Shown piece by piece: positions 50,443 through 59,841 of a stretch of DNA of 64,000 nt (position 1 is the first letter of the stretch; the number at the start of each line of letters is the position of its first letter). Source of the DNA: an uncultured Phascolarctobacterium sp. (lineage in GTDB: Bacteria > Bacillota > Negativicutes > Acidaminococcales > Acidaminococcaceae); contig NZ_CAKPTG010000004.1 of NCBI RefSeq assembly GCF_934190775.1, positions 1 through 64,000 on the forward strand, written 5' to 3'. The notes under the pieces are model-generated. The model saw only the letters and a program-made list of their open reading frames with translations, searched no databases and was not told the DNA's origin. The position numbers and the translations under genes were made by a program.

Positions 50443-52896
50443 ATGCTTGCATCTTTAGAATGGTTAAAACAATATGTAGATATTAACATCTCCGTTGCGG
50501 AGCTGTGCGATAAAATTACCCGTGTCGGCCTGGAGGTTGACACTGTAACCCAACTGGGCAAGGGCCTGGAGGGTGTTATCACCGGTAAGGTTATGGAAAT
50601 TCACCGTCATCCCGACAGCGACCACCTGTGGGTTTGCATGCTGGATTACGGCCAAGGCGGCGAACCGGTGCAGATTCTTACCGGCGCGCAAAACGTTCAT
50701 CAATATGACATTGTGCCTGTTGCCGTAGTTGGCAGCGTACTGCCTCCCAGCGAGCGCAACCCGCAAGGCCTGAAGCTGAAAAAAGCTAAAATGCGCGGCC
50801 TTGATTCCTTCGGCATGCTGTGCAGTGCCGATGAGCTGGGCATTGAATCCAAGCTGCTGCTGCCGGAGCAAAGAAACGGCATCTTCATTCTGCCGGAAAA
50901 CACTCCGATTGGTGTAGACATCAAAACCGTTTTAGGCTTGGATGATACCGTTATCGATATCGACCTGACCAGCAACCGTGCCGACTGCTTCAGCATTATC
51001 GGTCTGGCGCGTGAAATCAGCGCTATTACCGGTTGTCCGCTGAAAATGCCTGCTATGGATGTTAAGGAAGCTGCCGCAGGTAAGGCCAGCGATTATGTAA
51101 ACGTAAAAATTGATGCACCGGAGCTGTGCTCCCGCTTTGCTACCCGTGTGCTGAAAGATATCAAAATCATGCCTTCTCCCGAATGGATGCAGCGCCGTCT
51201 GCGTGCCTGCGGCGTGCGCCCCATCAGCAACGTAGTTGACGTTACCAACTATGTTATGCTGGAGCTGGGCCAGCCGATGCATGCTTATGATGCAGACAAG
51301 GTTGCAGGCCACACTCTGATCGTGCGCCGTGCAGAAGAGGGCGAAAAGCTTGTTACCCTCGATGGCAAGGAGCGTGAGCTGACCTCCGCTATGATTACCA
51401 TCGGTGATGCCGAAAAGGCTGCCGGTCTTGGCGGTGTTATGGGCGGTCTGTTGACCGAGGTTACCGACGAAACCAAGAACGTTATTCTGGAGGCTGCTTC
51501 CTTCCACGGTCCTTCTATCCGCCGCACCTCCCGTGCGCTGGGCCTGCGCAGCGAAGCCAGCGGTCGTTTTGAGCGTGGTGTAGATACCATCCGCGACCAT
51601 GACGCACTGAACCGTGCTGCTCACCTGCTGGAGCAGATGGGTGCCTGCGAAACCTTCAGCGGTATCGTAGAAGCTTATCCGGAAGAGCTGAAGCCGGCAG
51701 TAATCACCACTACCGCAGCAAAGATTAACGGCCGCATTGGCGTGAATATCGCTGAGGACGAAATGATTGCTATCCTCACCAAATTGGGCTTTGGCGTAGA
51801 AGCAAAGGACGGCGAGCTACTGATTACCGCTCCTACTTGGCGCCGTGATATCGACTGCGATGCTGATATCAGCGAAGAAATTGCCCGTATGCATGGCTAT
51901 GACTTCATCGAAAGCCATCAGCCGGAGCTGACCATCACCCAGGGCAGCCAATCTGTGCTGGACGATGTAAAGGACGATGTACAGGATTACATGGTAGGCG
52001 CAGGCCTGAGCGAGATGATGACCTACAGCTTCATCAAGGCTAACGCTTACGATAAAATGCTGCTGGCAGCAGATGATGCACGTCGTAACTGCATTGAGCT
52101 GCTGAACCCGATTACCGACGCTTTCTCCGTAATGCGCACCACCATGGTTCCGAGCGCGCTGCAGACTGCCTCCTTCAACCTGCGCAACCACAACAACAGT
52201 GTTGCCTTGTATGAAATCGGCCGTATCTTCCTGCCGAAGGCACTGCCGCTGACCGAGGATCCCGAAGAGCGTCAGCTGCTGACCGCAGTATTGAGCGGCA
52301 GCCGCAAAGCACTCAACTGGTGCGACGATAAAGGCAACGTTGACTTCTATGATATGAAGGGCATCGTTGAAGGACTGCTGGAAGCAATGCAGGTGAGCGA
52401 TTACACCATGACTCGCAGCCAACAGCCGTATCTGCATCCGGGCAAGAGCTGTGACATCGTTGTCAATGGAGAGGTTATCGGCTCCTTCGGTGAGGTGCAT
52501 CCTGTAGTTCAGGAAAACTTTGAGCTGGATCAGGTTACTTACGTGCTGGAAATGGCCGTAGAGCCTTTGGTAGCAAGCGCAACCGCTGTACCGCAATACA
52601 AGCATCTGCCCAAGTTCCCGAGCATGAGCCGTGATATTGCCGTTGTTGTTCCGGCTGAGGTAACCAACGCCGAGCTGGAGCAGGTTATTCGTGCGCATGC
52701 AGGCGAGCTGCTGCAGGGTGTGCGTGTATTCGATATCTACACAGGCAAGCAGGTTGCTGCAGGCTGCAAATCCATGGCCTTCAACCTGACCTATCAGGCT
52801 GCAGACCGCACTCTGACCGACGCTGAGGTTGATGCTTCTATGAAGAAGGTAATCGCTGAGGTTGCCGAAGCATATAAGGCTAAGCTGAGAGATTAA
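50443..52896 (+). CDS. pheT: phenylalanyl-tRNA synthetase beta subunit
   Basis: 817 aa, full length. Includes the EMAP-like tRNA-binding domain (HPDSDHLWVCMLD), B3/B4 editing region, B5 domain and the C-terminal anticodon-binding (FDX-ACB) domain. It starts 12 bases after pheS with AGGAGG. Confidence 0.98.
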   Translation: MLASLEWLKQYVDINISVAELCDKITRVGLEVDTVTQLGKGLEGVITGKVMEIHRHPDSDHLWVCMLDYGQGGEPVQILTGAQNVHQYDIVPVAVVGSVLPPSERNPQGLKLKKAKMRGLDSFGMLCSADELGIESKLLLPEQRNGIFILPENTPIGVDIKTVLGLDDTVIDIDLTSNRADCFSIIGLAREISAITGCPLKMPAMDVKEAAAGKASDYVNVKIDAPELCSRFATRVLKDIKIMPSPEWMQRRLRACGVRPISNVVDVTNYVMLELGQPMHAYDADKVAGHTLIVRRAEEGEKLVTLDGKERELTSAMITIGDAEKAAGLGGVMGGLLTEVTDETKNVILEAASFHGPSIRRTSRALGLRSEASGRFERGVDTIRDHDALNRAAHLLEQMGACETFSGIVEAYPEELKPAVITTTAAKINGRIGVNIAEDEMIAILTKLGFGVEAKDGELLITAPTWRRDIDCDADISEEIARMHGYDFIESHQPELTITQGSQSVLDDVKDDVQDYMVGAGLSEMMTYSFIKANAYDKMLLAADDARRNCIELLNPITDAFSVMRTTMVPSALQTASFNLRNHNNSVALYEIGRIFLPKALPLTEDPEERQLLTAVLSGSRKALNWCDDKGNVDFYDMKGIVEGLLEAMQVSDYTMTRSQQPYLHPGKSCDIVVNGEVIGSFGEVHPVVQENFELDQVTYVLEMAVEPLVASATAVPQYKHLPKFPSMSRDIAVVVPAEVTNAELEQVIRAHAGELLQGVRVFDIYTGKQVAAGCKSMAFNLTYQAADRTLTDAEVDASMKKVIAEVAEAYKAKLRD

Positions 52897-52922
52897 TTAA
52901 GATATAATTATTACGTATAAAA

Positions 52923-52959
52923 GGACTCGCTGTCGCTGTTTAGCGGTGGCGAGTCTTTT
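52923..52959 (+). terminator. terminator of pheST
   Basis: GACTCGC (52924-52930) pairs with GCGAGTC (52949-52955), extended inward by TGTCGCT/AGCGGTG-type pairs, followed by TTTTA. Confidence 0.85.
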
Positions 52960-52995
52960 ATCTTTGTACAAATATTCCGTTGTTAAAATATCTGC

Positions 52996-53024
52996 TTTAC
53001 AAAATCCTATCAATGTACTATGAT
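52996..53024 (+). promoter_or_regulatory. promoter of the cyclase gene
   Basis: TTTACA (52996-53001), 17-base spacer, TATGAT (53019-53024). Confidence 0.55.
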
Positions 53025-53064
53025 AATAGCGAGGACCAATATTTTTTATTGAGGGGGTTTTCTT

Positions 53065-53829
53065 ATGTACAAATTATGGAACATGTTAGCAGAAATGAAA
53101 TCAGATGCTTATGAATGGGTGGAGCTTTCTCACTCCATGAACAATGACAGCCCGGTGTGGAGCGGTATTCCCGCAGGCTCCGTAGAGGTTAGCAAGACGG
53201 TTTTCGATTGGGGCAACCCGATGCTGGAATGCCTGATTCAAACCTTTAAATTTCCCGGGCAATATGGCACACATATTGACTTTCCCGGTCACTTTGTTAA
53301 GGATATGCCTTTATCCGAAGCGTTTGGCGCGCAGCAGATGCTGTTTCCCTTGTGCGTGATTGATATCACCGCCAAGGTTGCGGAGGATGTGCATTACGCC
53401 GTAACGGTGGAGGATATCAAGGCTTATGAAGCGGAATACGGACCGATTCCCGACGGTGCCTTTGTGGCACTGCGTACCGACTGGTATAAAAATTGGCCGG
53501 ATATGGATAAGCTGAGCGGTATTGCTGCAGATGGCAGCGAAAACTTCCCCGGCTGGTCTTTGCCGGCGCTGCAATATATTTATGAAGAGCGCAATGCTGC
53601 AGCCAACGGTCACGAAACACTGGATACCGATGCTTCGGCAGAGGCTGCCAAAGCAGGCGATTTGGCGTGCGAGCGCTATGTGTTGGGCAAGGGCAAGCTG
53701 CAGATTGAAGTGCTGCAGAACCTGGACCGCGTGGCACCTGCTGGTGCATTGCTGGTTGCGGCCTGGCCGCGCATTGAAGGAGCGACCGGCTTGCCGGTGC
53801 GCGTGTTGGCGATTACTCCGAAAAAATAA
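53065..53829 (+). CDS. cyclase-family (kynurenine-formamidase-like) metal hydrolase
   Basis: 254 aa. N-terminal WVELSHSMNNDSPVW and the metal motif GTHIDFPGHF (HxDxPxHF), with VALRTDWYKNWPD and the later IEVLQNLDRV, place it in the cyclase/formamidase (PF04199) family. These are Zn/Mn amidohydrolases acting on formamides or related compounds. No tryptophan-catabolic gene is adjacent, so kynurenine is not implied as substrate. Confidence 0.87.
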   Translation: MYKLWNMLAEMKSDAYEWVELSHSMNNDSPVWSGIPAGSVEVSKTVFDWGNPMLECLIQTFKFPGQYGTHIDFPGHFVKDMPLSEAFGAQQMLFPLCVIDITAKVAEDVHYAVTVEDIKAYEAEYGPIPDGAFVALRTDWYKNWPDMDKLSGIAADGSENFPGWSLPALQYIYEERNAAANGHETLDTDASAEAAKAGDLACERYVLGKGKLQIEVLQNLDRVAPAGALLVAAWPRIEGATGLPVRVLAITPKK

Positions 53830-53868
53830 GAAAAATTTCAGGCGTTTTAAACTAACGGATTAAGAATT

Positions 53869-53905
53869 AGGCGTACATACGATTTAAAAGTATGTACGCC
53901 TTTTT
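53869..53905 (+). terminator. terminator after the cyclase gene
   Basis: AGGCGTACATAC (53869-53880) with GTATGTACGCCT (53890-53901), perfect 12-bp stem, TTTTT. A TATAAT at 53916-53921 marks the next promoter. Confidence 0.93.
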
Positions 53906-53977
53906 GTATGCGTGATATAATAAATGTATTAGCAAAAAGCTGATTAATTGAGTGAAGAAGAGGGAAGTAAGATATTC

Positions 53978-54940
53978 ATGCGTAAATTAAAGTTTGTTTT
54001 TCAGATTATCATAGCCTTCATCGTGGCGCTGGCAGCGTATAGCGGCCTGTATCAACCAAACGCCGAAAGCGTGCGCGCCGCAGTCAAAAACAATATGCCG
54101 CAGAGCATGCAGCAGAAGCAGGACACAGGCACAGCGCAGGGCAGACTGCGCATCAGTGTACTGGATGTGGGGCAGGCGGATGCGATTTTGCTGCAGGACG
54201 GCAAGCGTAATATTATGGTTGACGTGGGCAACGACGTTAAGGATAAGGTTGGTGACAGCGGCGGCAGGCAGGCGCTGATTAAGGCGCTGGACAAGACCGG
54301 CGTCAGCAGGATTAAGACGGTTTTTGTGACGCACCATCATCGTGATCATATGGGCAATATCATGTATGTGCGCGGTAAATACGGCGTCAGCAATATTTAT
54401 GACAGCGGTTATGTCAACAGCGGCTACAAAGCGTCCGTGGCGCTGGACCAGGATTTGCGTGCCGGCAAGTATCACGGTCAGGCGCTGAAGGCCGGGGATA
54501 CGATTAAAATCGACAAAAATTATTATATCGAGGTGCTGGCACCAGGGGATTTCCTTAATAAAAAGGATCTGAAGAATATGAATAACACCAGCCTGGTGCT
54601 GATGCTGCATTATGGTAGCTTTAAGATGCTGCTGACGGGTGATGCAGAGGCGCCGGTGGAGGATGCGCTGCAGCAAAAATACGGCACTGCGCTGCAGGCG
54701 GACGTGCTGAAGGTTGGTCATCACGGCAGCAAGACATCGTCCTATTGGCCGTTCATCAGCAAGGTTAAGCCTAAATACGCGCTCATCAGCTGCGGTGATT
54801 TTTCGATTTACAAGCATCCGAACAAGAACGTGGTGGGCAGCTTAACGCATCTTGATGCGAAGGTGCTGACAACGCATGACCATGGTACGCTTACTGTGAC
54901 GACGGACGGCAAAAGCTTTGAGGTGAAGACGGAGCGGTAA
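53978..54940 (+). CDS. exported ComEC-like metallo-beta-lactamase-fold hydrolase
   Basis: 320 aa. A membrane anchor or signal (FVFQIIIAFIVALAAYSGL) is followed by a beta-lactamase-fold domain like the C-terminal part of ComEC: ISVLDVGQADAIL, VTHHHRDHMGN (metal site), LLTGDAEAPVE and LKVGHHGSKTSS. It lacks the ComEC membrane channel, so it is a free-standing periplasmic or surface hydrolase, possibly acting on nucleic acid or a phosphoester. The ATG at 53978 is preferred; a TTG at 53948 is in frame. Confidence 0.87.
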   Translation: MRKLKFVFQIIIAFIVALAAYSGLYQPNAESVRAAVKNNMPQSMQQKQDTGTAQGRLRISVLDVGQADAILLQDGKRNIMVDVGNDVKDKVGDSGGRQALIKALDKTGVSRIKTVFVTHHHRDHMGNIMYVRGKYGVSNIYDSGYVNSGYKASVALDQDLRAGKYHGQALKAGDTIKIDKNYYIEVLAPGDFLNKKDLKNMNNTSLVLMLHYGSFKMLLTGDAEAPVEDALQQKYGTALQADVLKVGHHGSKTSSYWPFISKVKPKYALISCGDFSIYKHPNKNVVGSLTHLDAKVLTTHDHGTLTVTTDGKSFEVKTER

Positions 54941-55124
54941 AAATGGTGAATTAATTTTACTTGTAACGTAAAATGGGTTACAAATCAAATTTGTGTAGAA
55001 TTTATTTAATATGTACAAGCGTGTTTGAATGTACTGATGTAGTGATAAAGGGCTTGCAGTTGCCTAAAGAGCATAAGTTGGGTAGAATAGGGAATAGAAA
55101 GAAGAAGCGGAGGTGTGATTACTT

Positions 55125-55901
55125 ATGGCTAGAAATTTATGGTCTAGGGATGAAATGATTTTAGCTTTAAATCTATATTTAAAGATGTCGTTTGGTAAAA
55201 TGCATAAAACCAATCCTGAGGTCATCAGAGTTGCGAAGCTTATCGGCAGAACTCCTGATGCTGTTGCCTATAGGCTTGTTAACTACGCTTCTTGTGATCC
55301 GATGCTGAAGCAAAGAGGCGTTTCCGGCATGCAGCATGGTGGCCCCAAGTGTCAGCAGTATTGGGATGAATTTTCTCATGACAGAGAAAAGCTGATATAT
55401 GAAAGCGAAGCCATTCTTGCGCGCTATGAGCAGTTAACAATTGAAGAAAAATATCAGCAACAGTTACAGGATATTCCTGATTATCTTGTGGGTGCAGAAA
55501 AATTAAGCTTGATAAAGCAAAGAGTTAATCAAGATGTCTTTAGAAGCTTAGTTATGGCAAATTTCAATAGCAAGTGCGCACTTACCGGGATAGATATTCC
55601 TGAATTGCTAGTAGCAAGTCACATTATTCCTTGGGCGATGAATGAGAAAGAACGCTTAAATCCAGGCAATGGTATATGCTTATCAGCATTGTATGACAAG
55701 GCGTTTGATAAAGGCATTATCGCCTTTGATGAAAATAACAGAACTATATTCTCATCCAGATTAGAGAAAGCTATTACGCAGGAGTATTACGTAAAGTATT
55801 TTTTGCCCATTAAAGGCAAAGAATTAGCTGTTCCCAGCAAATATAATATCGACAAAACCTTTTTAGAATGGCATAGGGATTGTATATTTGAAAAAGCGTG
55901 A
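55125..55901 (+). CDS. HNH-family endonuclease (restriction-like)
   Basis: 258 aa. The N-terminal roughly 60 residues (LWSRDEMILALNLYLKM ... GRTPDAVAYRL) form a helix-turn-helix-like module seen in putative restriction proteins. The C-terminal HNH_2-type nuclease shows CALTGID, ASHIIPWAMNEKERLNPGN and GICLSALYDKAFDKG. GGAGGTG ribosome-binding site. No methylase is nearby. It is AT-rich compared with the housekeeping genes, suggesting acquisition. Confidence 0.85.
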   Translation: MARNLWSRDEMILALNLYLKMSFGKMHKTNPEVIRVAKLIGRTPDAVAYRLVNYASCDPMLKQRGVSGMQHGGPKCQQYWDEFSHDREKLIYESEAILARYEQLTIEEKYQQQLQDIPDYLVGAEKLSLIKQRVNQDVFRSLVMANFNSKCALTGIDIPELLVASHIIPWAMNEKERLNPGNGICLSALYDKAFDKGIIAFDENNRTIFSSRLEKAITQEYYVKYFLPIKGKELAVPSKYNIDKTFLEWHRDCIFEKA

Positions 55902-55961
55902 AGCTGCGTCTGTTGTTGAGTAAATATTAAAGAATGTAGTCAAGAAAAGGATAGGCAAAAT

Positions 55962-56495
55962 ATGAGCTTTGTAAGCAATGTTTATATTATCAAAACCCTT
56001 AGTGCAGCTAAAGCATTGACGTTGCAAGAAAGTCAGGTATATAGAGATGTATCGGAAATGGATATTTATAGCGATACATATTTTACCGCTTGCTTTGGTG
56101 AAGGTGCTTATGCTTGTATGGACGAGCTGCAGGACACAGAAGCTTTGGCAGATGCTACTGCAAGATTTTATGAGCTAGTTAATGCACACGCTGATGCTAC
56201 TGTATGTGAGTTACATAATAATGTTATTATTATCAAAAGAGGCTATCTTAAGCAGTACTTTGATAATAAAATAGCAGGCCTTAAGAATATCATAGATAAG
56301 GCTGCTGGCAAAGATTATTTAAGGGTAAAATATCAGCTCAAAGATTACCTTGAAAGTATCGATAAGCATGTGTACCCGACGCAAGACAGCAAGGGACATT
56401 TTATTCAGTCTGTGGATTCTTGGCTGGAAAATTATCTGGAAGCTGATAAGGATACTTATATACAGATTGTCGGACATTTCTCGGTAAGAGGATGA
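55962..56495 (+). CDS. unknown protein paired with the HNH gene
   Basis: 177 aa, soluble, acidic, mostly helical in the second half (YLRVKYQLKDYLESIDKHV). No recognised domain. It starts 60 bases after the HNH gene in the same AT-rich stretch. It could be a partner or immunity protein, but only proximity supports that. Confidence 0.7.
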   Translation: MSFVSNVYIIKTLSAAKALTLQESQVYRDVSEMDIYSDTYFTACFGEGAYACMDELQDTEALADATARFYELVNAHADATVCELHNNVIIIKRGYLKQYFDNKIAGLKNIIDKAAGKDYLRVKYQLKDYLESIDKHVYPTQDSKGHFIQSVDSWLENYLEADKDTYIQIVGHFSVRG

Positions 56496-56532
56496 TGACT
56501 TTAAAGAAAAAATCAACACCCGGAGGTACACC

Positions 56533-56943
56533 ATGGAAAAACCAATAGTTAAAGACGAAGCCTTTTTGGCACAAAAATCCCAGCCTGCAACCTTTATGGA
56601 TATTGCAGTAGCGCAGGATTTATTAGATACGCTTGCAGCTCATGCGGACCGTTGCGTGGGCCTGGCAGCAAATATGATTGGCGTGCAGAAATGCGTTATC
56701 GCCGTGAATATCGGCCCCACGAATATTGCGATGCTGAACCCGGAGATTATCAAGCGCTCCGGCAAGTATATGACGGAGGAGGGCTGCCTGTCGCTGGATG
56801 GCGAGCGTGCTGCAGTGCGCTACGAAAAAATTACGGTGGCCTATCAGGATATGCAGTTTAAAAAGTGCAAGCAGAGCTTTAGCGGCTTTACGGCGCAGAT
56901 CATCCAGCACGAGATTGACCATTGCAATGGTATTATAATTTAA
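56533..56943 (+). CDS. def: peptide-deformylase-family protein with altered motif 1
   Basis: 136 aa. Motif 2 EEGCLSLDG and motif 3 QHEIDHCNG (HExxH plus Cys metal ligand) are intact. Motif 1 reads GLAANMIGV, so the Gln of GLAAxQIG is replaced by Met. This belongs to the short deformylase paralogues found in some Firmicutes; a standard Def may be encoded elsewhere. GGAGGT before the ATG. Confidence 0.87.
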   Translation: MEKPIVKDEAFLAQKSQPATFMDIAVAQDLLDTLAAHADRCVGLAANMIGVQKCVIAVNIGPTNIAMLNPEIIKRSGKYMTEEGCLSLDGERAAVRYEKITVAYQDMQFKKCKQSFSGFTAQIIQHEIDHCNGIII

Positions 56944-56971
56944 GCGCAGGGATGGGCGTAGAGCCTGCAAA

Positions 56972-57760
56972 GTGCTTGTGTATTCAAAAAGAATGTTAGA
57001 AATTATCTTAGAAAATATCGTCACTGCTCCCGAACGGCTTGGCCTGACTGCAGCGTATGCGGAGTCCGACGTGCTGCTTTACAGGCAGTACGGGCGCTAT
57101 GACACTGTTGCCGTGCAGCGCGAGGGCAGGCAATTACTCCGGCGTGCGGAAGCGTTGCAGGCGGAGAATGATATCGCTGCATTGCCAAGGCTTGCCAAGC
57201 AATATGCCGAGTGGAGCAAAAAGCTGCAGCAGCTAAAGTTCAAACGCCTGCTGCACGGTGAATTTGCTGCGGGTAAGGGTATTACGCTTTATGTGCATGC
57301 CATTAGGCAGGAATGTGCTGAGCATGGCTGGGATTATGCAGCCTATTATGATTCTGTACTGGTGCATGAGCGTGTACATCTGCTGCATTATCAGGCAGTG
57401 CTGGCGCATTTCGGTGCTGTCGGCGCAGCGGTGCAGAGTGCGAAGTACAAGCAGGCGCGGCGCTATTGGTACGGCCGGCAGACGGAGGCGGCGCAGGCTG
57501 CCGTAGTCAAGGAAACGCTGGCGGAGTTTGCCCGCTGGCTGTGGTGTCTGCAGCAGGGGCATTTGGCGCTGGCGCAGGCGCTTTTGCAGACGCCCGAGGA
57601 GGCGCGGACGTGCATTCCCTACTATCCTTATGCGGGAGTGCGGGGACTGTGCGCGTTGTATGCAAGTTCGCCGCAGGTGGCAGTGCGGGCGTACAGCGAG
57701 CTGTGGCAGCTGTCGCTGACGAGCTGGCAGCAGGCATATGCGCGGATAAAGCAGCTGTAG
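56972..57760 (+). CDS. unknown protein with an HExxH motif
   Basis: 262 aa from GTG 56972, or 255 from ATG 56993; neither has a good ribosome-binding site. Helical and rich in Ala/Gln/Tyr. VLVHERVHLLHY near residue 135-145 matches the HExxH zinc-protease signature within a hydrophobic helix, and a Glu further on (KETLAEFARW) could be a third ligand, as in gluzincins. Family not recognised. It starts 28 bases after the deformylase gene. Notably GC-rich. Confidence 0.7.
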   Translation: MLVYSKRMLEIILENIVTAPERLGLTAAYAESDVLLYRQYGRYDTVAVQREGRQLLRRAEALQAENDIAALPRLAKQYAEWSKKLQQLKFKRLLHGEFAAGKGITLYVHAIRQECAEHGWDYAAYYDSVLVHERVHLLHYQAVLAHFGAVGAAVQSAKYKQARRYWYGRQTEAAQAAVVKETLAEFARWLWCLQQGHLALAQALLQTPEEARTCIPYYPYAGVRGLCALYASSPQVAVRAYSELWQLSLTSWQQAYARIKQL

Positions 57761-57782
57761 CGCAGCAAAATAGCAAAAAAAT

Positions 57783-57821
57783 AACAGCCCAATTCTCAAA
57801 GCATGAGTCTTGGGCTGTTTT
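57783..57821. terminator. bidirectional terminator before feoB
   Basis: AACAGCCCAA (57783-57792) with TTGGGCTGTT (57810-57819) and an inner CTCA/TGAG pair; A-rich left and T-rich right, between convergent genes. Confidence 0.85.
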
Positions 57822-57834
57822 CTTATGCAAATTT

Positions 57835-59841
57835 TTAAGCGAAGCCAAGCATTAAGCCGATTTGTCTTACGATAAATGCTACGCACCAGGCTACAACAAG
57901 CTCATAACCCATAAGGCAGAGCGTGCTGGTATCCGAGTTCAGCTCGCGGCGGATGGTAGCCAGCGCTGCGACGCAGGGCGGATAGAGCAGGCAGAACACC
58001 AGGAAGGTGTAAGCCGTGAGCGGCGAAAAGAGGCTTGCCAGATCAGGCGCACCGCCGCTGCCGACTGCGAGCACAGAAAGCGTACTGATGACAACCTCTT
58101 TAGCGGTGATGCCGCAGATGAGCGAGGTTGTTGCCTGCCAGCTGCCAAAGCCGAGCGGCGCGAAAATCGGCGCTGCCAGCTTGCCGATGGAGGCAATAAT
58201 GCTGTCGGAGGCATCTACCATGTAAAAGCGGATGTCAAAGTTCTGCAGGAACCAGACGATGATGCTGACGAGGAAGATGACCGTGAAGGCTTTATGCAGA
58301 AAATCCTTGGCCTTTTCCCACATGTGCATGATGATATTGCGCGCCGTCGGCAGACGGTAGGCAGGCAGCTCCATGACGAAGGGAACAGGCTTGCCGCGGA
58401 ACACCAGGCTGTTGAGCAAAAAGCCGGAGAGAATAGCTACGCAGATACCGGTGAGATAGAGCGAAAGCATGACCAGACCGCCGTTATGCGGGAAGAAGGC
58501 GGCGATGAACATACCGTAGATAGGGAGCTTGGCGCTGCAGCTCATGAACGGTGTGAGCATGATGGTCATTTTGCGGTCGCGCTCGCTGGCGAGGGTGCGC
58601 GAGGCCATGATTGCCGGCACGCTGCAGCCGAAGCCGATGATCATCGGAACGAAGGAGGAACCGGAGAGGCCGATTTTACGCAGCATCTTATCCATAACAA
58701 AGGCGACACGCGCCATGTAACCGCTGTCTTCCAACATCGAAAGGAAGAAGAACAGGGTGACGATGGTCGGCAGGAAGGAAAGCACGGCACCGACGCCGGA
58801 GAAGATGCCGTCGATAATCAGCGAATGCATCGGCGGTGCGATATCCAGCACGGTGAGCGTGTTATCAACCGAAGCTGTTACAGCATCGATAACATCGCTG
58901 AGGATGTCGCTGAGAAAAGCGCCGATAACGTCAAAGGTGAGCCAGAAAACAAGGCCCATGATAAGCACGAAAATAGGGATAGCATAAAATTTATGCGTCA
59001 GATAATGGTCGATTTTGACGGAGCGCAGCTGTGCTTCCGTATGCTTGGGCTTCTGCACGGTCTGCGCGCAGAGGTCCTCGATATAGGCATAGCGCATATC
59101 TGCCAGTGCCGCTTCCTTATCCGTTTTGAGGTTTTGCTCCATTTCGGTAACGAAGTGGCCGATGATATCGCATTCGTTTTCCGAAAGCTGCAGAGCCTTG
59201 GCGAAATCGCTGTCGCCTTCGATAAGCTTGGTGGCAGTAAAGCGCAGCGGCAGGTTCTGGCGGCGTGCTTTAGTTTCGATTAAGTGGGCGATACTGTGAA
59301 TAGCGGTATGCACAGGACCGCTGCAGAAGTCCAGACGCTGTGGCAGCTGCTGGTTTTGCGCTACCTCTACGGCGCGGCGTAAAAGCTCGCCCACACCTTC
59401 GCCGGAGTTGGCGGTGATGGGGACAACAGGCACGGTCAGCGAATCCTCCATCGCCTTGATATCAATGCTGCCGCCGCTGCCGGTGAGCTCGTCCATCATG
59501 TTGAGGGCAATGACCATCGGGATATTCAGTTCAATGAGCTGCAGCGAAAGATACAGGCTACGTTCGATATTAGTTGCGTCAATGACGTTGATAATAGCGT
59601 CAGGCTTGTTGTATAAAAGCAGGTCACGCGTAACAATTTCTTCCGAAGTGTAGGGAGAAAGCGAGTAGATGCCGGGCAGGTCGATAACGCCTGCGTCGGG
59701 CACGGCGAGAATAGTACCTTCCTTTTTCTGGACGGTTACGCCGGGAAAGTTGCCAACGTGCTGGTTACTGCCGGTGAGATAGTTGAACAGCGTGCTTTTG
59801 CCGCAGTTCTGGTTGCCGACGAGGGCGAAATGCAGCTTCAT
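57835..59841 (-). CDS. feoB: ferrous iron transporter FeoB
   Basis: 668 aa. N-terminal GTPase domain: G1 GNQNCGKSTL, G3 DLPGIYSLSPYT, G4 NMMD. The C-terminal two-thirds is a polytopic membrane domain with two gate repeats (FSGVGAVLSFLP, FAPLGFGSWQ). Imports Fe(II), fitting an anaerobe. It overlaps feoA by 4 bases. Confidence 0.97.
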   Translation of the reverse strand: MKLHFALVGNQNCGKSTLFNYLTGSNQHVGNFPGVTVQKKEGTILAVPDAGVIDLPGIYSLSPYTSEEIVTRDLLLYNKPDAIINVIDATNIERSLYLSLQLIELNIPMVIALNMMDELTGSGGSIDIKAMEDSLTVPVVPITANSGEGVGELLRRAVEVAQNQQLPQRLDFCSGPVHTAIHSIAHLIETKARRQNLPLRFTATKLIEGDSDFAKALQLSENECDIIGHFVTEMEQNLKTDKEAALADMRYAYIEDLCAQTVQKPKHTEAQLRSVKIDHYLTHKFYAIPIFVLIMGLVFWLTFDVIGAFLSDILSDVIDAVTASVDNTLTVLDIAPPMHSLIIDGIFSGVGAVLSFLPTIVTLFFFLSMLEDSGYMARVAFVMDKMLRKIGLSGSSFVPMIIGFGCSVPAIMASRTLASERDRKMTIMLTPFMSCSAKLPIYGMFIAAFFPHNGGLVMLSLYLTGICVAILSGFLLNSLVFRGKPVPFVMELPAYRLPTARNIIMHMWEKAKDFLHKAFTVIFLVSIIVWFLQNFDIRFYMVDASDSIIASIGKLAAPIFAPLGFGSWQATTSLICGITAKEVVISTLSVLAVGSGGAPDLASLFSPLTAYTFLVFCLLYPPCVAALATIRRELNSDTSTLCLMGYELVVAWCVAFIVRQIGLMLGFA

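Noticed and set aside
54973..55158. 61-aa open frame before the HNH gene
   Set aside because: No Shine-Dalgarno, it overlaps the HNH start, and composition is not protein-like.
57862..59283. 473-aa open frame on the + strand opposite feoB
   Set aside because: It lies entirely antisense to the clearly conserved feoB, has His/Glu/Asp-rich unstructured composition typical of a shadow frame, and matches no domain.
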